Source: Streptomyces sp. NBC_00234 (lineage in GTDB: Bacteria > Actinomycetota > Actinomycetes > Streptomycetales > Streptomycetaceae). From it: a stretch of DNA of 64,000 nt. The position numbers and the translations under genes were made by a program. This document shows, piece by piece, positions 16,101-23,155 of the stretch (positions are counted from its first letter, which is position 1; every line of letters starts with the position of its first letter). Under the pieces are notes generated by a model. That model searched no databases. It had not been told where the DNA came from and saw only the letters and a program-made list of their open reading frames with translations. The DNA lies in the NCBI RefSeq assembly GCF_036195325.1, contig NZ_CP108101.1, forward strand, positions 1,922,001 to 1,986,000, written 5' to 3'.

Positions 16101-16296
16101 GCTCATCGAGGGCATCGCCAACATCGCCGAGACCCTGGGCATCGTGGTGATCGCCGAAGGGATCGAGAACCGGACCCAGCGCGATCTGCTGGCGTCCCTG
16201 GGCTGCCCGCTCGGGCAGGGCTTCCTCTTCGCCCAGCCCATGGAGGCATCCGAGGCCGAGAGGCTCGTGCGCTCCTCGCACCGGCTGGGCGTGTAG
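13147..16296 (+). CDS. Membrane PAS-GGDEF-EAL protein (c-di-GMP synthase/phosphodiesterase)
   Basis: 1,049 residues. About eight to ten hydrophobic segments fill residues 15-310, followed by a GAF-like region, a PAS domain (about 490-610), a GGDEF domain and an EAL domain. The cyclase motif is intact (RIGGDEF, residues 687-693) and is preceded by an RxxD inhibitory site (RASD, 680-683). The EAL domain keeps FEALVRW (Glu816), NVSARQF, ELTES, DDFGTGYSS, KIDKSF, AEGIE and GQGF, so both activities look possible. In Streptomyces c-di-GMP controls sporulation through BldD. I chose the TTG at 13147 because AGGAGG at 13133 is 8 bases away; a GTG at 13138 would overlap that site. It is divergent from the NRPS. 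Confidence 0.92.
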   Translation: MLTSKLPPKVRPRHLIGYFVWMALLISLYYVFPDSRVVWWGVMGLSGVLAILVGVLLNRPSHYVSWLLLAAANLSFLTGELMNVVYTQYLHQVNPFPSIADGFYLAQYPLYAAGVLGFIRWRTASRDRGSLIDALILTAGLALLSWSYLIVPYVRNPELTWVQKAFSIAYPLGDLLVLAMLARLLAPRTGGSRSLQLLTIGTLGILISDVLFGLIQLDGTWRIGTAVDLGWAVLYTCWGAAALHPSMVTLTRPAPVQPPTLAPARVGLLMLASLIAPLILLLDAGQGGGADARVVGAFSAVLFFLVLARLAGVVTNHRKAIARERVLRTGIESLAWARSVEEVAEAVEGTATTLMRSPRRTAVLAVRDREEELRIVREDADEDTTAPLRPLDEALALPAVREQRPLPLSDLDPGVVAGLPDAPSALLCPLVLDRPAGEMTLGVLAVAGVESELLDVRTTLATLAAQAVLAVERIGLAEEINRRDSEAYFRTLVHNASDVILILDADGRVRYASSSALPVLGYRSLKGRRLTDLVAPGETPTMVRMLADMRTRDWSDRREDWRVRRRDGALIEVEVRCSDLRDDPTVGGLVLTLQDVTERRRLERELTHRAFHDSLTGLANRVLFQDRTGHALTRGQREGTVVGVLFVDVDDFKVINDTLGHGVGDELLVAVSLRLATTIRASDTVARIGGDEFAMLTGDSMSPSDVETFSDHVVEAFREPFRLSSGMVNVSISVGVATTEDSVDADELFAHADLALYSAKTAGKCQWRRYRPKLQSDLLERHELQESLDATVVETSFAVRYQPIVDLASSELVGFEALVRWPHKTRGVVLPEQFIALAEESGRIVPLGAWVLRQAASDAARWRRENTRRPDGARRPDVPLYVSVNVSARQFRDAGFVDMALRALETSGIGPESLVLELTESVLMTRGDNVLDGMKELTDLGIRIAIDDFGTGYSSLSYLREFPIKILKIDKSFIDGLGVSTQQYALIEGIANIAETLGIVVIAEGIENRTQRDLLASLGCPLGQGFLFAQPMEASEAERLVRSSHRLGV

Positions 16297-16305
16297 CGGA
16301 CAGCA

Positions 16306-16357
16306 CTGCGGGGCGCCTGCCCCTGCCGTATCCACGACAAGGGAAGACGCCCCGCAG
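16306..16357. terminator. Bidirectional hairpin between the GGDEF-EAL gene and sufT
   Basis: CTGCGGGGCG (16306-16315) pairs with CGCCCCGCAG (16348-16357), with weaker internal pairing. It lies between two convergent genes. Confidence 0.65.
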
Positions 16358-16387
16358 CGAGCGACCGTACGCGCCGGACCGGCAGCG

Positions 16388-16726
16388 TCAGACGTTGAAC
16401 CCGAGCGCGCGAAGCTGCTCCCGGCCGTCGTCCGTGATCTTGTCCGGGCCCCACGGCGGCATCCAGACCCAGTTGATCCGCAACTCGTTGACGATGCCGT
16501 CGGTCGCGGACTTCGCCTGGTCCTCGATGACATCGGTCAGCGGACAGGCCGCGGACGTCAGGGTCATGTCGAGGGTGGCGATGTTGGCGTCGTCGATGTG
16601 AATGCCGTAGATGAGGCCCAGGTTGACGACGTCGATGCCCAGCTCGGGGTCGACTACGTCGTAGAGCGCCTCGCGGACCTCGTCCTCGGAGGCCGGCTTC
16701 AGTGCGACTGTCTCTTGATCACTCAT
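16388..16726 (-). CDS. sufT: Metal-sulfur cluster assembly factor, SufT/DUF59-type
   Basis: 112 residues of the MIP18/DUF59 (PaaD-like) family. It helps deliver or mature Fe-S clusters as the last gene of the suf operon. Typical stretches are DVVDPELGIDVVNLGLIYG near residue 25 and LTSAACPLTDVI around residue 60, whose Cys is conserved in the family. The start ATG overlaps the sufU stop as ATGA, and GAAGGGAAG lies just upstream, so translation is coupled. The gene name is used for the family in actinobacteria and Gram-positives; the exact function here is inferred from context. Confidence 0.9.
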   Translation of the reverse strand: MSDQETVALKPASEDEVREALYDVVDPELGIDVVNLGLIYGIHIDDANIATLDMTLTSAACPLTDVIEDQAKSATDGIVNELRINWVWMPPWGPDKITDDGREQLRALGFNV

Positions 16727-17178
16727 GCGGTCTTCCCTTCGGACAGCGCCTTCGCCGTCGCGTCCTTCCACGCCATCCAGCTCAGCAGCGCGCACTTGAC
16801 CCGGGCCGGGTACTTGGAGACACCGGCGAACGCGACCGCGTCCTCCAGCACCTCCTCCATCGCGTCGTCCGGCTCCAGCTGACCCTTGGACTGCATCAGT
16901 TCCAGGAACGCGGCCTGGATCTTCTGCGCCTCGGCGAGCTGCTTGCCGACGAGCAGATCGTTCAGCACGGAGGCACTGGCCTGGCTGATGGAGCAGCCCT
17001 GGCCCTCGTAGCTGATGTCGGCGATGGTCTCGCCGTCGTACTTCACCCGGAGCGTGATCTCGTCGCCACACGTCGGGTTGACGTGATGCACCTCGGCGTC
17101 GCCGTCCCGCAGGCCGCGCCCGTGGGGGTGCTTGTAGTGGTCCAGGATCACTTCCTGGTACATGGAATCAAGCTTCAC
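16723..17178 (-). CDS. sufU: Fe-S cluster assembly protein SufU
   Basis: 151 residues, the usual length. SufU is a zinc-dependent sulfur acceptor for the SufS desulfurase. The three conserved cysteines are visible in NPTCGDE, GQGCSISQAS and KCALLSW, together with the Asp of the first motif as zinc ligands. The N-terminus MKLDSMYQEVILDHYKHP is typical of the family. The GTG at 17178 is taken as start; an ATG five codons later is an alternative. It begins 26 bases after sufS and overlaps sufT by 4 bases. Confidence 0.95.
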   Translation of the reverse strand: MKLDSMYQEVILDHYKHPHGRGLRDGDAEVHHVNPTCGDEITLRVKYDGETIADISYEGQGCSISQASASVLNDLLVGKQLAEAQKIQAAFLELMQSKGQLEPDDAMEEVLEDAVAFAGVSKYPARVKCALLSWMAWKDATAKALSEGKTA

Positions 17179-17204
17179 CAGTCAACCCTCAGCAGTTGTG
17201 GCAT

Positions 17205-18473
17205 TTAACCGAAAAAGTTCCGGACGTGCTCCAGGCCGTCCACCAGGGCGTCGACCTCGGCGGGCGTGGAGTACAGATAGAACGACGCTCGCGTCGTCGC
17301 AGGAATTCCGTACCGCAGGCACACCGGCCGCGCGCAGTGGTGACCGACCCGGACGGCGATGCCCTGCTCGTCCAGGACCTGACCCACGTCGTGCGGGTGG
17401 ATGTCACCGAGCGTGAAGGAGATCGTCGCACCGCGGTCCACGGCGGTCGACGGACCGATGATCTTGAGGTCCGGAACCTCCAGGAGGCGCTTCACCGCGT
17501 ACTCGGTGATCGCGTGCTCGTGGCGGTAGATGTTCTCCATGCCGATCGCCGAGAGGTAGTCCACGGCCGCACCGAGGCCGACGGCCTGGGCGATCGGGGG
17601 CGTACCCGCCTCGAACTTGTGGGGCGCGGGAGCATAGGTCGACGAGTGCATCGACACGGTCTCGATCATCTCGCCGCCGCCGAGGAAGGGCGGCAGGTCC
17701 TCCAGGAGTTCCTGCCGTCCCCACAGCACGCCGATACCGGTCGGGCCGACCATCTTGTGGCCGGTGAAGGCCACGAAGTCGGCCTGCAGCGCCTGCACGT
17801 CGAGCACCATGTGCGGGGCCGCCTGCGAGGCGTCGATGCAGACCAGCGCGCCGACCTGCTGGGCGCGGCGGATGATCTTCTCGACCGGGTTGATCGTGCC
17901 CATGATGTTCGAGACCAGCGTGAAGGAGACGATCTTCGTCTTCTCCGTGATGATCTCGTCGATGTTGGACAGGTCGAGGCGGCCGTCGTCGGTGATGCCG
18001 AACCACTTCAGCTTCGCGCCGGTGCGCTGCGAGAGCAGCTGCCACGGCACGATGTTGGAGTGGTGCTCCATCTCCGTGGTGACGATCTCGGTGTCGCGGT
18101 CCACCCGATAGGGCTCGTCGGCCCAGCCGAGCATGTTGGCCACGAGGTTGAGCGACTCGGAGGCGTTCTTCGTGAAGATCACCTCGTTGCGGCTCGGCGC
18201 GTTGATGAAGGCCGCGACCTTGTCGCGAGCACCCTCGTACAGCGCGGTGGCCTCCTCCGCGATGGTGTACACACCACGGTGGACGTTGGCGTTGTGCCGC
18301 TCGTAGTACGCGTTCAGCGCATCGAGGACCTGGCGCGGCTTCTGCGAGGTCGCCGCACTGTCCAGGTAAACGATCTTCTTGCCGTCGTGGACCGTGCGGT
18401 CCAGGATCGGGAAGTCCTTGCGGATCGCCTCGGTGTCGAGGAGGCCGGAGAGCCCCTGTCGGGCGTCAGTCAC
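17205..18473 (-). CDS. sufS: Cysteine desulfurase SufS
   Basis: 422 residues of the class V aminotransferase fold, group II desulfurase. It takes sulfur from L-cysteine with a PLP cofactor and passes it to SufU. The PLP lysine is in FTGHKMVGP, the PLP-binding His in TTEMEHHSN, and the sulfur-carrying cysteine in VGHHCARPVCLRYG near the C-terminus. The GTG start overlaps the sufC stop as GTGA, with GAAGGGTGG before it. It is part of the suf operon. Confidence 0.96.
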   Translation of the reverse strand: MTDARQGLSGLLDTEAIRKDFPILDRTVHDGKKIVYLDSAATSQKPRQVLDALNAYYERHNANVHRGVYTIAEEATALYEGARDKVAAFINAPSRNEVIFTKNASESLNLVANMLGWADEPYRVDRDTEIVTTEMEHHSNIVPWQLLSQRTGAKLKWFGITDDGRLDLSNIDEIITEKTKIVSFTLVSNIMGTINPVEKIIRRAQQVGALVCIDASQAAPHMVLDVQALQADFVAFTGHKMVGPTGIGVLWGRQELLEDLPPFLGGGEMIETVSMHSSTYAPAPHKFEAGTPPIAQAVGLGAAVDYLSAIGMENIYRHEHAITEYAVKRLLEVPDLKIIGPSTAVDRGATISFTLGDIHPHDVGQVLDEQGIAVRVGHHCARPVCLRYGIPATTRASFYLYSTPAEVDALVDGLEHVRNFFG

Positions 18474-19234
18474 GCGGAAGCGCCACCCTTCACGTATGCC
18501 TCGTAGCCCTCGTTCTCCAGCTTGTCCGCGAGCTCGGCACCGCCGGACTCGGCGATACGGCCGTTGGCGAAGACGTGCACGAAGTCGGGCTTGATGTAGC
18601 GGAGGATCCGCGTGTAGTGCGTGATCAGCAGGGTGCCGACCTCGCCGGTCTCGCGGACCCGGTTGACACCCTCGGAGACGACGCGCAGGGCGTCGACGTC
18701 GAGGCCGGAGTCGGTCTCGTCGAGGATGGCGATCTTCGGCTTGAGGAGCTCCAGCTGAAGGATCTCGTGGCGCTTCTTCTCGCCGCCGGAGAAGCCCTCG
18801 TTGACGTTGCGCTCGGCGAAGGCCGGGTCCATCTGGAGGCCGGCCATCGTCTCCTTGACCTCCTTCACCCACGTACGCAGCTTGGGCGCCTCGCCGCGGA
18901 CGGCGGTGGCGGAGGTGCGCAGGAAGTTGGAGACGGAGACGCCGGGGATCTCGACCGGGTACTGCATGGCCAGGAACAGACCGGCGCGGGCGCGCTCGTC
19001 GACGGTCATGTCCAGGACGTTCTCGCCGTCCAGGGTCACCGTGCCACTCGTGATCGTGTACTTGGGGTGCCCCGCCAGCGAGTACGCGAGGGTGGACTTG
19101 CCGGACCCGTTGGGGCCCATGATGGCGTGGGTCTCGCCCTGCTTCACGGTCAGGTCGACGCCCTTGAGGATCGTCTTCGTGGCGTTGTCGGCCTCGACGG
19201 TGACGTGCAGGTCGCGGATTTCAAGCGTTGCCAT
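18470..19234 (-). CDS. sufC: Fe-S assembly ATPase SufC
   Basis: 254 residues, a soluble ABC-type ATPase that works with SufB and SufD in the scaffold complex. Walker A is GPNGSGKST, the signature is FSGGEKKRHE, Walker B is IAILDETDSGLD, and the switch His is in LLITHYTRIL. FSGGEKKR and DETDSGLD, rather than LSGGQ and DEPT, are hallmarks of SufC. The ATG lies just 7 bases after the ferredoxin stop, whose upstream AGGAG probably serves as the ribosome site. Confidence 0.96.
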   Translation of the reverse strand: MATLEIRDLHVTVEADNATKTILKGVDLTVKQGETHAIMGPNGSGKSTLAYSLAGHPKYTITSGTVTLDGENVLDMTVDERARAGLFLAMQYPVEIPGVSVSNFLRTSATAVRGEAPKLRTWVKEVKETMAGLQMDPAFAERNVNEGFSGGEKKRHEILQLELLKPKIAILDETDSGLDVDALRVVSEGVNRVRETGEVGTLLITHYTRILRYIKPDFVHVFANGRIAESGGAELADKLENEGYEAYVKGGASA

Positions 19235-19241
19235 GGGTGAC

Positions 19242-19559
19242 TCAGGTCTCCTGGGTGACGGAGACGAGCACATCGTCCCCTTCGATCTTTACGGGGTAAA
19301 CGGGAACGGGGCGCGTCGCGGGAAGGCCGGACGGCTTGCCGGTGCGCAGATCGAAACTCGACCCGTGCAGCCAGCACTCGATCATGCAGTCCTCGACCTC
19401 GCCCTCCGACAGCGACACGTTCGCGTGCGAGCAGATGTCGTTGATCGCGAACACCTCGCCCTCGGTGCGCACCACGGACACCGGCGTGCCGTCGAGCTCC
19501 ACCCGCCTGGGGGTGTCGTCCTCCAGCTCGCTCAGCGCACAGGCTTTGACGAAGGCCAT
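19242..19559 (-). CDS. Rieske-type [2Fe-2S] ferredoxin in the suf operon
   Basis: 105 residues forming a small Rieske domain. The two Cys-His pairs are in ICSHANV and ECWLHGSSFD (C-x-H ... C-x2-H), which bind a [2Fe-2S] cluster. It resembles ferredoxin subunits of non-heme dioxygenases (NirD/Rieske). Its place between sufD and sufC is conserved in actinobacterial suf operons, so an electron-transfer role in cluster assembly is likely but unproven. The ATG overlaps the sufD stop by one base (TGATG). Confidence 0.9.
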   Translation of the reverse strand: MAFVKACALSELEDDTPRRVELDGTPVSVVRTEGEVFAINDICSHANVSLSEGEVEDCMIECWLHGSSFDLRTGKPSGLPATRPVPVYPVKIEGDDVLVSVTQET

Positions 19560-20740
19560 CAGACGGACGCCTTCAGCTCGGTCTCGATCTTGTCGAGCAG
19601 ACGCGCCTCGACGTCCGGCAGACCGATCTGCTGGACCAGCTCGGCGAAGAAGCCGCGCACGACGAGGCGGCGGGCCTCCTCGGCGGGGATACCGCGCGAC
19701 TGGAGGTAGAAGAGCTGCTCGTCGTCGAAACGGCCGGTCGCGGAGGCGTGACCCGCGCCGACGATCTCGCCGGTCTCGATCTCCAGGTTCGGCACGGAGT
19801 CGACCCGGGCGCCGTCCGTGAGGACGAGGTTGCGGTTCATCTCGTACGTGTCGGTGCCCTCGGCCTTGGCCTGGATGAGGACGTCCCCGATCCATACGGC
19901 GTGCGCGCCGTCGCCCTGCAGCGCGCCCTTGTAGGCCACGTTGGACTTGCAGTGCGGGGTGTTGTGGTCGACGAGGAGACGGTGCTCCTGGTGCTGGCCC
20001 TTGTCGGTGAAGTACAGACCGAAGAGCTCGGCCTCGCCGCCGGTGCCCGCGTAGCTGATGCGCGGGTGGATGCGGACGAGGTCGCCGCCGAAGGTGACGA
20101 CGATCGACTTGAACGAGGCGTCCCGGCCGATCAGCGCGTTGTGCTGACCGACGTGGACGGCCCGCTCGTCCCAGTCCTGGACCGAGACGACGGTGAGCTT
20201 GGCACCGTCGCCCAGCACGTAGTCGACGTTGGCGGCGAGCACCGCGTCGCCCGTGTGGTCGATGACGACGACGGCCTCGGCGAAGGCTCCCAGCTCGATG
20301 AGCTGGTGACCGTAGGCGACGCCGCCCTCGCCGTGCACGGCGATCCGGATCGGCTCGGTGAGCACGGCCTCCTTGGCGACCGTGACGACCGACGCCTGCT
20401 CGAAGGACGTGTACGCCTGGGCGGCGACACGGTCCACCGGGGTGCCGGCCTTGCCGAGCCGCGAGTCCTCGCGGCCGACGGTCTCGACGGTGACCCCTTC
20501 CGGGGCCTCGATCGCGACCTTCACGCCGTCACCGGCGGCGACCGCGGTGCCGTCGTGCAGCCCTCGAAGGCGCTCCAGCGGCGTGAACCGCCACTCCTCC
20601 TCGCGGCCGTGCGGGACCGGGAAGTCCGCGACGTCGAAGGAGGGGGGCGCGCTCATGCGCGTGGCGACGGTCGACTCGGCGGCCACCGCGATGGACCCGG
20701 CGGTGGTGGACCCCGCCGGAATGTTCTGAGCCTCAGCCAT
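19559..20740 (-). CDS. sufD: Fe-S assembly scaffold protein SufD
   Basis: 393 residues, a beta-helix protein that partners SufB and SufC. The C-terminal half carries the family pattern LVDHNTPHCKSNVAYKGAL, with the conserved His and Cys, and the end motif RGIPAEEARRLVVRGFFAEL shared with SufB. I chose ATG 20740; an in-frame TTG at 20770 would add ten residues, and neither has a clear ribosome site. The N-terminal 40 residues are Ala/Thr-rich. It follows sufB after 59 bases in the same operon. Confidence 0.94.
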   Translation of the reverse strand: MAEAQNIPAGSTTAGSIAVAAESTVATRMSAPPSFDVADFPVPHGREEEWRFTPLERLRGLHDGTAVAAGDGVKVAIEAPEGVTVETVGREDSRLGKAGTPVDRVAAQAYTSFEQASVVTVAKEAVLTEPIRIAVHGEGGVAYGHQLIELGAFAEAVVVIDHTGDAVLAANVDYVLGDGAKLTVVSVQDWDERAVHVGQHNALIGRDASFKSIVVTFGGDLVRIHPRISYAGTGGEAELFGLYFTDKGQHQEHRLLVDHNTPHCKSNVAYKGALQGDGAHAVWIGDVLIQAKAEGTDTYEMNRNLVLTDGARVDSVPNLEIETGEIVGAGHASATGRFDDEQLFYLQSRGIPAEEARRLVVRGFFAELVQQIGLPDVEARLLDKIETELKASV

Positions 20741-20799
20741 GGCTGTCGTAGTGCTCGCTTTCTGATTCAAGAAGTCGGGGGACGCGGTCGGCAGGCGTA

Positions 20800-22221
20800 C
20801 TAGCCGACCGAACCCTCCATCTGCAGCTCGATCAGCCGGTTGAGCTCCAGGGCGTACTCCATGGGCAGCTCCTTGGCGATCGGCTCGACGAATCCGCGCA
20901 CGATCATCGCCATGGCCTCGAACTCGGTGAGTCCGCGGCTCATGAGGTAGAAGAGCTGGTCCTCGGAGACCTTGGAGACGGTCGCCTCGTGGCCCATCGA
21001 CACGTCGTCCTCGCGGACGTCGACGTAGGGGTAGGTGTCGGAGCGCGAGATGGTGTCGACCAGCAGCGCGTCACAGAGCACGTTGGACTTGGCGCCCGGC
21101 GCACCCTCGCCGATCTCGATGAGACCGCGGTAGGAGGTACGGCCGCCGCCTCGCGCCACCGACTTGGAGACGATGTTGGACGAGGTGTTCGGGGCCATGT
21201 GGACCATCTTGGCGCCGGCGTCCTGGTGCTGGCCCTCGCCGGCGAAGGCGATGGACAGGGTCTCGCCCTTGGCGTGCTCGCCCATCAGGTAGATGGCCGG
21301 GTACTTCATGGTGACCTTGGAGCCGATGTTGCCGTCGACCCACTCCATGGTCGCGCCCTCGTACGCCACGGCGCGCTTGGTGACGAGGTTGTAGACGTTG
21401 TTCGACCAGTTCTGGATGGTCGTGTAGCGGCAGCGGCCGCCCTTCTTCACGATGATCTCGACGACCGCGGAGTGCAGCGAGTCCGAGGAGTAGATCGGGG
21501 CGGTGCAGCCCTCGACGTAGTGGACGTAGGCGTCCTCGTCGACGATGATCAGCGTCCGCTCGAACTGACCCATGTTCTCCGTGTTGATACGGAAGTAGGC
21601 CTGGAGCGGGATCTCGACGTGCACGCCCTTCGGCACGTAGATGAACGAGCCGCCGGACCACACGGCCGAGTTCAGCGAGGCGAACTTGTTGTCGCCGACC
21701 GGGATGACGGTGCCGAAGTACTCCTTGAAGAGCTCCGGGTGCTCCTTCAGCGCGGTGTCGGTGTCCATGAAGATGACACCCTGCGCCTCCAGCTCCTCGT
21801 TGATCTGGTGGTACACGACCTCGGACTCGTACTGGGCCGCGACACCGGCGACGAGGCGCTGCTTCTCCGCCTCGGGGATGCCGAGCTTGTCGTACGTGTT
21901 CTTGATGTCCTCGGGCAGGTCCTCCCAGGACTCCGCCTGCTTCTCCGTGGACCGCACGAAGTACTTGATGTTGTCGAAGTCGATGCCCGAGAGGTCGGAG
22001 CCCCAGTTCGGCATGGGCTTCTTACCGAAGAGCTTCAGGCCCTTGAGGCGCAGCTTCAGCATCCACTCGGGTTCGTTCTTCTTCTCCGAGATGTCGCGGA
22101 CGACAGCCTCGGAGAGACCGCGCTTGGCCGCAGCGCCTGCCGCGTCGGAGTCGGCCCAACCGAATTCGTACGTGCCCAGACCCTCGAGCTCAGGGTGGGC
22201 AGTCTCCGTGGGGAGCGTCAT
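20800..22221 (-). CDS. sufB: Fe-S assembly scaffold protein SufB
   Basis: 473 residues, the main scaffold on which the nascent cluster is built. The protein is highly conserved: [45 protein letters not shown] and the C-terminal [20 protein letters not shown] are all present. ATG 22221 follows GGGAGGAAC and overlaps the sufR stop as ATGA, so sufB translation is coupled to its own repressor gene. Confidence 0.97.
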   Translation of the reverse strand: MTLPTETAHPELEGLGTYEFGWADSDAAGAAAKRGLSEAVVRDISEKKNEPEWMLKLRLKGLKLFGKKPMPNWGSDLSGIDFDNIKYFVRSTEKQAESWEDLPEDIKNTYDKLGIPEAEKQRLVAGVAAQYESEVVYHQINEELEAQGVIFMDTDTALKEHPELFKEYFGTVIPVGDNKFASLNSAVWSGGSFIYVPKGVHVEIPLQAYFRINTENMGQFERTLIIVDEDAYVHYVEGCTAPIYSSDSLHSAVVEIIVKKGGRCRYTTIQNWSNNVYNLVTKRAVAYEGATMEWVDGNIGSKVTMKYPAIYLMGEHAKGETLSIAFAGEGQHQDAGAKMVHMAPNTSSNIVSKSVARGGGRTSYRGLIEIGEGAPGAKSNVLCDALLVDTISRSDTYPYVDVREDDVSMGHEATVSKVSEDQLFYLMSRGLTEFEAMAMIVRGFVEPIAKELPMEYALELNRLIELQMEGSVG

Positions 22222-22958
22222 GCGGGGTTCCTCCCGGCAGTGCTTGCAGATACTGATGTGGCGGTCTGTGGTGATGCGTGGCCGCTGCGCGGCACGTACG
22301 TCGTACACACGCCGTCGCCGTGGGCGAGGGTGGCCAGACGCTGCACATGGGTCCCGAGCAGGCTGGAGAAGATCTCCGTCTCCGCCTCGCACAGCTGCGG
22401 GAACTGCTCGGCGACATGCGCGACCGGGCAGTGGTGCTGGCACAACTGCTCGCCCTGCTGCGGGCCGGGCGCACTTCGCGCCGTAGCAGCGTACCCGTCC
22501 GCGGACAAGGCCCTGGCCAGGGCCTCCGTGCGATCCTCGGGGTCCGCAGCCTCGACCGCGGCGCGGTACGCCTCGGCCTGGGAGGCCATGCGGGCGCGGG
22601 CGAAAGCGATGACCGCTTCGTCGCCCGAGGTCTCGGCGATCCAGCGCAGGGCGTCGGCGGCGAGCTTGTCGTAGGACTGGTCGAAGGCGTCCCGGCCGCA
22701 GTCGGTCAGGGCGAACACCTTGGCGGGACGCCCCCGGGTCCGTGCCCCGTACACCCGCTGGTCGCGGGCCTCGACGACACCGTCGGAGACGAGGGCGTCG
22801 AGGTGACGGCGGACGGCGGCCTGGGTGAGCCGGACGCGCTTCGCCAGATCGGCGGCGGTGGACGGGCCGTGATCCAGGATGGAGCGCGCGACCCGGTTGC
22901 GCGTCGAGCGCTCGCCGGTCGCGAGTTCCTCCTGCGGAGCCTCGCCAACGTATTTCAC
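22218..22958 (-). CDS. sufR: Fe-S cluster-binding repressor SufR
   Basis: 246 residues. An ArsR/DeoR-like winged helix occupies about 15-85 ([19 protein letters not shown]). A C-terminal sensor region carries Cys173-x3-Cys177-x12-Cys190, the cluster-binding pattern of actinobacterial SufR, plus Cys218. SufR with its cluster represses the suf operon, and cluster loss derepresses it. The GTG at 22958 is chosen because a palindromic operator and a -10/-35 pair place the transcription start at this codon, so the mRNA is probably leaderless; an upstream TTG at 22994 lies inside the -35 box. Confidence 0.93.
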   Translation of the reverse strand: MKYVGEAPQEELATGERSTRNRVARSILDHGPSTAADLAKRVRLTQAAVRRHLDALVSDGVVEARDQRVYGARTRGRPAKVFALTDCGRDAFDQSYDKLAADALRWIAETSGDEAVIAFARARMASQAEAYRAAVEAADPEDRTEALARALSADGYAATARSAPGPQQGEQLCQHHCPVAHVAEQFPQLCEAETEIFSSLLGTHVQRLATLAHGDGVCTTYVPRSGHASPQTATSVSASTAGRNPA

Positions 22959-22971
22959 AACGCCATTGTTG
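22958..22971. promoter_or_regulatory. SufR operator CAAC-N6-GTTG
   Basis: CAAC (22958-22961), six bases, GTTG (22968-22971). This matches the CAAC-N6-GTTG palindrome reported for SufR of Streptomyces avermitilis, as I recall it. It covers the -10 box and the first base of the sufR start codon, so binding would block RNA polymerase directly. Confidence 0.85.
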
Positions 22972-22994
22972 CGTAATTCACCGGGGCCTGACAA
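22966..22994 (-). promoter_or_regulatory. sufR-suf promoter, leaderless
   Basis: On the minus strand TTGTCA (22994-22989) is followed after 17 bases by CAACAA (22971-22966). The GTG start codon at 22958 is 7 bases further, at the expected transcription start, and no ribosome site precedes it. Confidence 0.6.
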
Positions 22995-23028
22995 CCCGGC
23001 CCCCGATCATGGCCTGATGGGGTTCATC

Positions 23029-23046
23029 ACTTAGGCATACCTAAGT
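23029..23046. promoter_or_regulatory. Iron-box-like palindrome upstream of sufR
   Basis: ACTTAGG-cata-CCTAAGT is a perfect 7-bp inverted repeat. TTAGGCATACCTAA matches the right-hand 14 bases of the DtxR/IdeR/DmdR consensus at 12 positions, but the left half-site of the 19-bp box is missing. It lies about 70 bases upstream of the sufR start. A DmdR or other iron-regulator site is plausible. Confidence 0.45.
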
Positions 23047-23091
23047 TGACCTGCGGAAATGATCAATCCCGGTGCGCAGGCGACGGCGCCG

Positions 23092-23131
23092 CACCGCGGC
23101 CCGCCCGGCAGGTGCCGGGCGGGCCGCGGTG
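23092..23131 (-). terminator. Strong terminator after the first subtilisin gene
   Basis: Perfect 18-base arms (CACCGCGGCCCGCCCGGC and complement) around the loop AGGT, 24 bases after the stop codon at 23156. Confidence 0.9.
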
Positions 23132-23155
23132 TCCGGCGGGGCAGCCGGCGGTGGT

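Noticed and set aside
23026..23050. Strict 19-bp DmdR/IdeR box
   Set aside because: Only the central and right part match; the left outer TTAGG is missing, so it is listed only as iron-box-like.
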